Both the position numbers and the translations under genes were made by a program. A DNA stretch of 15,997 nt from Lachnospiraceae bacterium (lineage in GTDB: Bacteria; Bacillota; Clostridia; Lachnospirales; Lachnospiraceae). Location: NCBI GenBank assembly GCA_009774585.1, contig VSOA01000059.1, forward strand, positions 1 to 15,997, given 5' to 3'. Positions within the stretch are counted from its first letter, which is position 1. Each line of letters opens with the position of its first letter. The notes beneath the pieces are model-generated. The model had not been told where the DNA came from and ran no database searches. It saw only the letters and a program-made list of their open reading frames with translations. Positions 14,280-15,997 of the stretch are shown piece after piece.

Positions 14280-14522
14280 TTAAACTGACTCGTGGAATGT
14301 ACGAGAAATAACGTCAGCCTGCTGTTCCGGTGTTAACTTAATGAAGTTAACTGCATAACCGGATACACGGATTGTCAACTGAGGATAGTTCTCGGGATGC
14401 TTCTGAGCATCTAATAAAGTATCTCTGTTGAGTACGTTTACGTTAAGGTGATGACCGCCTTTGGTTGCATAGCCATCTAATAAAGAAACTAAGTTATCTA
14501 CCTGAGCATTTGCTGCTGCCAT
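14280..14522 (-). CDS. grcA: Free-standing glycyl-radical domain of pyruvate formate-lyase (YfiD/GrcA-like)
   Basis: An 80-residue protein corresponding to the C-terminal glycyl-radical domain of PflB. It contains GGHHLNVNVLNRDTLLDA (22-39), the PENYPQLTIRV stretch and RVSGYAV with the predicted radical-carrying Gly55. This matches E. coli PflB around Gly734 and YfiD around Gly102. YfiD is 127 residues, so this is the bare domain. The ATG at 14522 has AAGGAGG 7 nt upstream (14531-14537 on the plus strand), an ideal site, so it is translated separately. A longer in-frame start at 14732 would overlap the preceding ORF in another frame and has no family support. The PFL body upstream lacks this domain, so here the small protein is most likely an obligate subunit rather than a repair spare. 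Confidence 0.93.
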   Translation of the reverse strand: MAAANAQVDNLVSLLDGYATKGGHHLNVNVLNRDTLLDAQKHPENYPQLTIRVSGYAVNFIKLTPEQQADVISRTFHESV

Positions 14523-14567
14523 TGTTTTGTCCTCCTTATAATTGATACATTTTGATTCTGTTTCGAG

Positions 14568-14608
14568 TTCGCAAAGCGAAGCATTCTCGTAAACGAGCTT
14601 GCTCGTTT
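14568..14608 (-). promoter_or_regulatory. Two hairpins in the gap before the glycyl-radical gene
   Basis: AAACGAG/CTCGTTT with a CTTG loop (14591-14608) and TTCGC/GCGAA with an AAA loop (14568-14580). A third CTCGT copy at 14586-14590 can pair with the same ACGAG, giving an alternative fold. On the minus strand, the transcribed one, no T run follows, so these look like processing or stability elements rather than a terminator. On the plus strand the first hairpin is followed by seven T residues, but no gene enters from that side. Confidence 0.5.
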
Positions 14609-14610
14609 TT

Positions 14611-14814
14611 TTACTTGTAGTCATCCAAACCCTCATGGAGAGTCGGAACACTGCAAGCCAACGGGGTACGGGAGCAATCCGTGCACCCCATTGTCTGAAC
14701 ATTTTTGGAATTATCCGCTTTGTCATCAACATCTACATTCACATGCCCGACGCCCTGCGACATACCGGAATCCATCATTTTGACAAAGTCTTCAATCATC
14801 TGATTGTTATCCAT
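14611..14814 (-). CDS. 67-residue Cys-containing protein between PFL pieces; partial glycyl-radical-domain paralogue
   Basis: I do not recognise this protein as a named family. It runs from ATG at 14814, with AGGAG 8 nt upstream, to TAA at 14611-14613, 44 nt after the PFL body and 88 nt before the glycyl-radical gene. Residues 7-29 (IEDFVKMMDSGMSQGVGHVNVDV) can be aligned without gaps with residues 8-30 of the glycyl-radical protein: 7 of 23 are identical, including the G-x-x-H-x-NV-x-V pattern, and most others are conservative. The rest differs: it lacks RVSGY and ends with GCTDCSRTPLACSVPTLHEG (Cys44, Cys47, Cys54) and an acidic tail. It probably arose by duplication of the domain start and could be a structural, metal-binding or redox accessory of PFL; that role is inference. 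Confidence 0.75.
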   Translation of the reverse strand: MDNNQMIEDFVKMMDSGMSQGVGHVNVDVDDKADNSKNVQTMGCTDCSRTPLACSVPTLHEGLDDYK

Positions 14815-14858
14815 ATTTTCAACTCCTATATGAAACCGCTTCGAGTTTTTGAAGGAAT

Positions 14859-15997
14859 TTATTTCAAATCAAGCTCGATATCGCCTGCAAATACCTGATC
14901 CTCTTTACCAAGGGCACCCGGAATGATGGTGAAGGTATTGGAAATACCATCCTGCGCATCATTGAACGGAAGTTTGGATACGGAAGATAAGGAAGCTACT
15001 GCACCGTGAGTATCACGTCCGTGCATCGGGTTAGCGCCCGGAGCAAACGGCTGACCTTTCTTACGTCCGTCAGGTGTGTTACCTGTTGCCTTACCGTAAG
15101 TTACGTTGGATGTAATGGTAAGGATAGAGGTTGTAGGAACACCGTTTCTGTAGGTGTGATGTCTTCTGATCGCTGTCATGAACTTATGGACAATTTCCTG
15201 TGCAATCTCATCTACACGGTCGTCGTCGTTACCATATTTCGGGAAGTCACCTGTTGTCTTAAAGTCAACGATGATGCCGTCCTCGTCTCTGATCGGCTCA
15301 ACCTTAGCATACTTGATAGCAGATAAAGAGTCAGCTACGATGGAAAGACCTGCAACGCCTGTTGCGAAGTAACGCTTAACGTCTCTGTCATGAAGAGCCA
15401 TCTCTGCTCTCTCATAGCAGTATTTGTCATGCATATAGTGGATAATGTTCAGTGTATTTACATACACGTCTGCCTGCCACTCTAACATGTCGATGAATTT
15501 ATCCATAACATCATCATAATCCAGTACATCACCGGATACAGGACGATACTTAGGACCAACCTGTTTCTTGGTAACTTCGTCAATACCACCGTTTAATGCG
15601 TATAACAGACACTTAGCAACGTTAGCACGTGCGCCGAAGAACTGCATTTCTTTACCGATTACCATGGAAGATACGCAGCATGCGATGCCGTAATCATCAC
15701 CGTGGGTCACTCTCATCAGATCGTCGTTCTCATACTGGATGGAAGAGGTCTGGATGGACATCTTAGCACAGTATTTCTTCCAAGCTTCGGGAAGTCTGGT
15801 GGACCAGAGAACTGTTAAGTTCGGCTCCGGAGAAGGTCCTAAGTTGGTCAGTGTGTGCAGGTAACGGAAACTCATCTTCGTTACCATCGGACGACCGTCA
15901 ACGCCAACACCGCCGAGGGACTCTGTAACCCATACCGGATCGCCGGCAAAAATCTGGTTATATTCAGGTGTTCGAGCAAATTTGATCAGTCTCAGCT
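14859..15997 (-). CDS. pflB: Pyruvate formate-lyase catalytic body lacking the glycyl-radical domain (5' truncated by window)
   Basis: Cleaves pyruvate with CoA to acetyl-CoA and formate. The visible 379 residues correspond to E. coli PflB from about residue 309 (KLRMVRF region) onward. The catalytic cysteine pair is present in DYGIACCVSSM, as are TPEYNQIFAGDP, FFGARANVAKCLLYA, LNIIHYMHDKY, GNTPDGRKKGQPFAPGANPM (quoted in part) and FNDAQDGISNTF. The protein then ends at LGKEDQVFAGDIELDLK with TAA at 14859-14861, exactly where E. coli PflB continues into its C-terminal glycyl-radical domain. That domain is encoded separately downstream. The frame continues past the upstream edge of the window, so an N-terminal fusion or other oddity cannot be excluded. 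The reading frame beyond the stop holds several further stops, so readthrough is unlikely. Confidence 0.95.
   Translation of the reverse strand, partial: LRLIKFARTPEYNQIFAGDPVWVTESLGGVGVDGRPMVTKMSFRYLHTLTNLGPSPEPNLTVLWSTRLPEAWKKYCAKMSIQTSSIQYENDDLMRVTHGDDYGIACCVSSMVIGKEMQFFGARANVAKCLLYALNGGIDEVTKKQVGPKYRPVSGDVLDYDDVMDKFIDMLEWQADVYVNTLNIIHYMHDKYCYERAEMALHDRDVKRYFATGVAGLSIVADSLSAIKYAKVEPIRDEDGIIVDFKTTGDFPKYGNDDDRVDEIAQEIVHKFMTAIRRHHTYRNGVPTTSILTITSNVTYGKATGNTPDGRKKGQPFAPGANPMHGRDTHGAVASLSSVSKLPFNDAQDGISNTFTIIPGALGKEDQVFAGDIELDLK

Noticed and set aside
14591..14612. Plus-strand terminator between the pfl ORFs
   Set aside because: The hairpin plus T run is terminator-like only on the plus strand, where no gene leads into it.
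14523..14732. In-frame upstream extension of the glycyl-radical gene to a start at 14732 (150 residues)
   Set aside because: The added part overlaps the 67-residue ORF in another frame, has no resemblance to glycyl-radical proteins, and the ATG at 14522 has an ideal ribosome site.
14562..14847. Shared octamer TTCGAGTT at 14562-14569 and 14840-14847, upstream of both small pfl ORFs, as a duplication footprint
   Set aside because: Eight bases is too short to count, and its distance to the two starts differs.
14523..14861. The pfl split as a simple frameshift or single stop-codon error
   Set aside because: The two parts are 336 nt apart, several stops of all three types lie between, and both downstream ORFs have good ribosome sites.

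Overview
The window reads as a chromosome segment from a low-to-middle GC, obligately anaerobic Firmicute, most likely a Lachnospiraceae-type clostridium. The case rests on the cdaA-cdaR-glmM operon, GdpP, strong AGGAGG ribosome sites, sigma-A-like promoters, a 2x[4Fe-4S] ferredoxin and pyruvate formate-lyase with its activase. Nothing looks recently acquired: no insertion sequence, tRNA, rRNA, CRISPR array or phage gene is visible. The family assignment is inference from gene content.

Plus strand, 1-13001. The tail of an unidentified gene is followed by cdaA (c-di-AMP synthase), its regulator cdaR (YbbR protein) and glmM. Next come an HPr phosphocarrier with its own promoter and terminator, leuA (2-isopropylmalate synthase), a sirtuin and a 58-residue DUF951 protein. 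Then come the rpsF-ssb-rpsR operon with a structured leader, and a gdpP-rplI-dnaB block (c-di-AMP phosphodiesterase, ribosomal protein L9, replicative helicase). The strand ends with a MerR/RacA-like DNA-binding protein carrying three perfect 33-bp repeats. The DUF951, rpsF-ssb-rpsR and gdpP-rplI-dnaB groups have counterparts near the Bacillus subtilis origin (yyzM, rpsF-ssbA-rpsR, yybT-rplI-dnaC). Both the synthase and a hydrolase of c-di-AMP lie within about 10 kb.

Minus strand, 15997-13011. This is an anaerobic pyruvate module. In transcription order it holds the 3' part of a pyruvate formate-lyase gene (5' end outside the window), a 67-residue Cys-containing ORF, a free-standing 80-residue glycyl-radical domain, a terminator, pflA (the radical-SAM activase) and a small ferredoxin.

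The most interesting signal is in this module. The PFL body keeps the catalytic Cys-Cys pair but stops just before the glycyl-radical domain. That domain (RVSGY motif) is a separate gene with its own AAGGAGG site 336 nt downstream. The ORF between them looks like a diverged copy of the first part of the glycyl-radical domain in which the radical-loop half is replaced by a CxxC-x6-C tail. This would be a pyruvate formate-lyase encoded in pieces, possibly with a third small component. I know of the autonomous glycyl-radical protein YfiD/GrcA as a repair spare in E. coli, but I do not know of this three-part arrangement being described.
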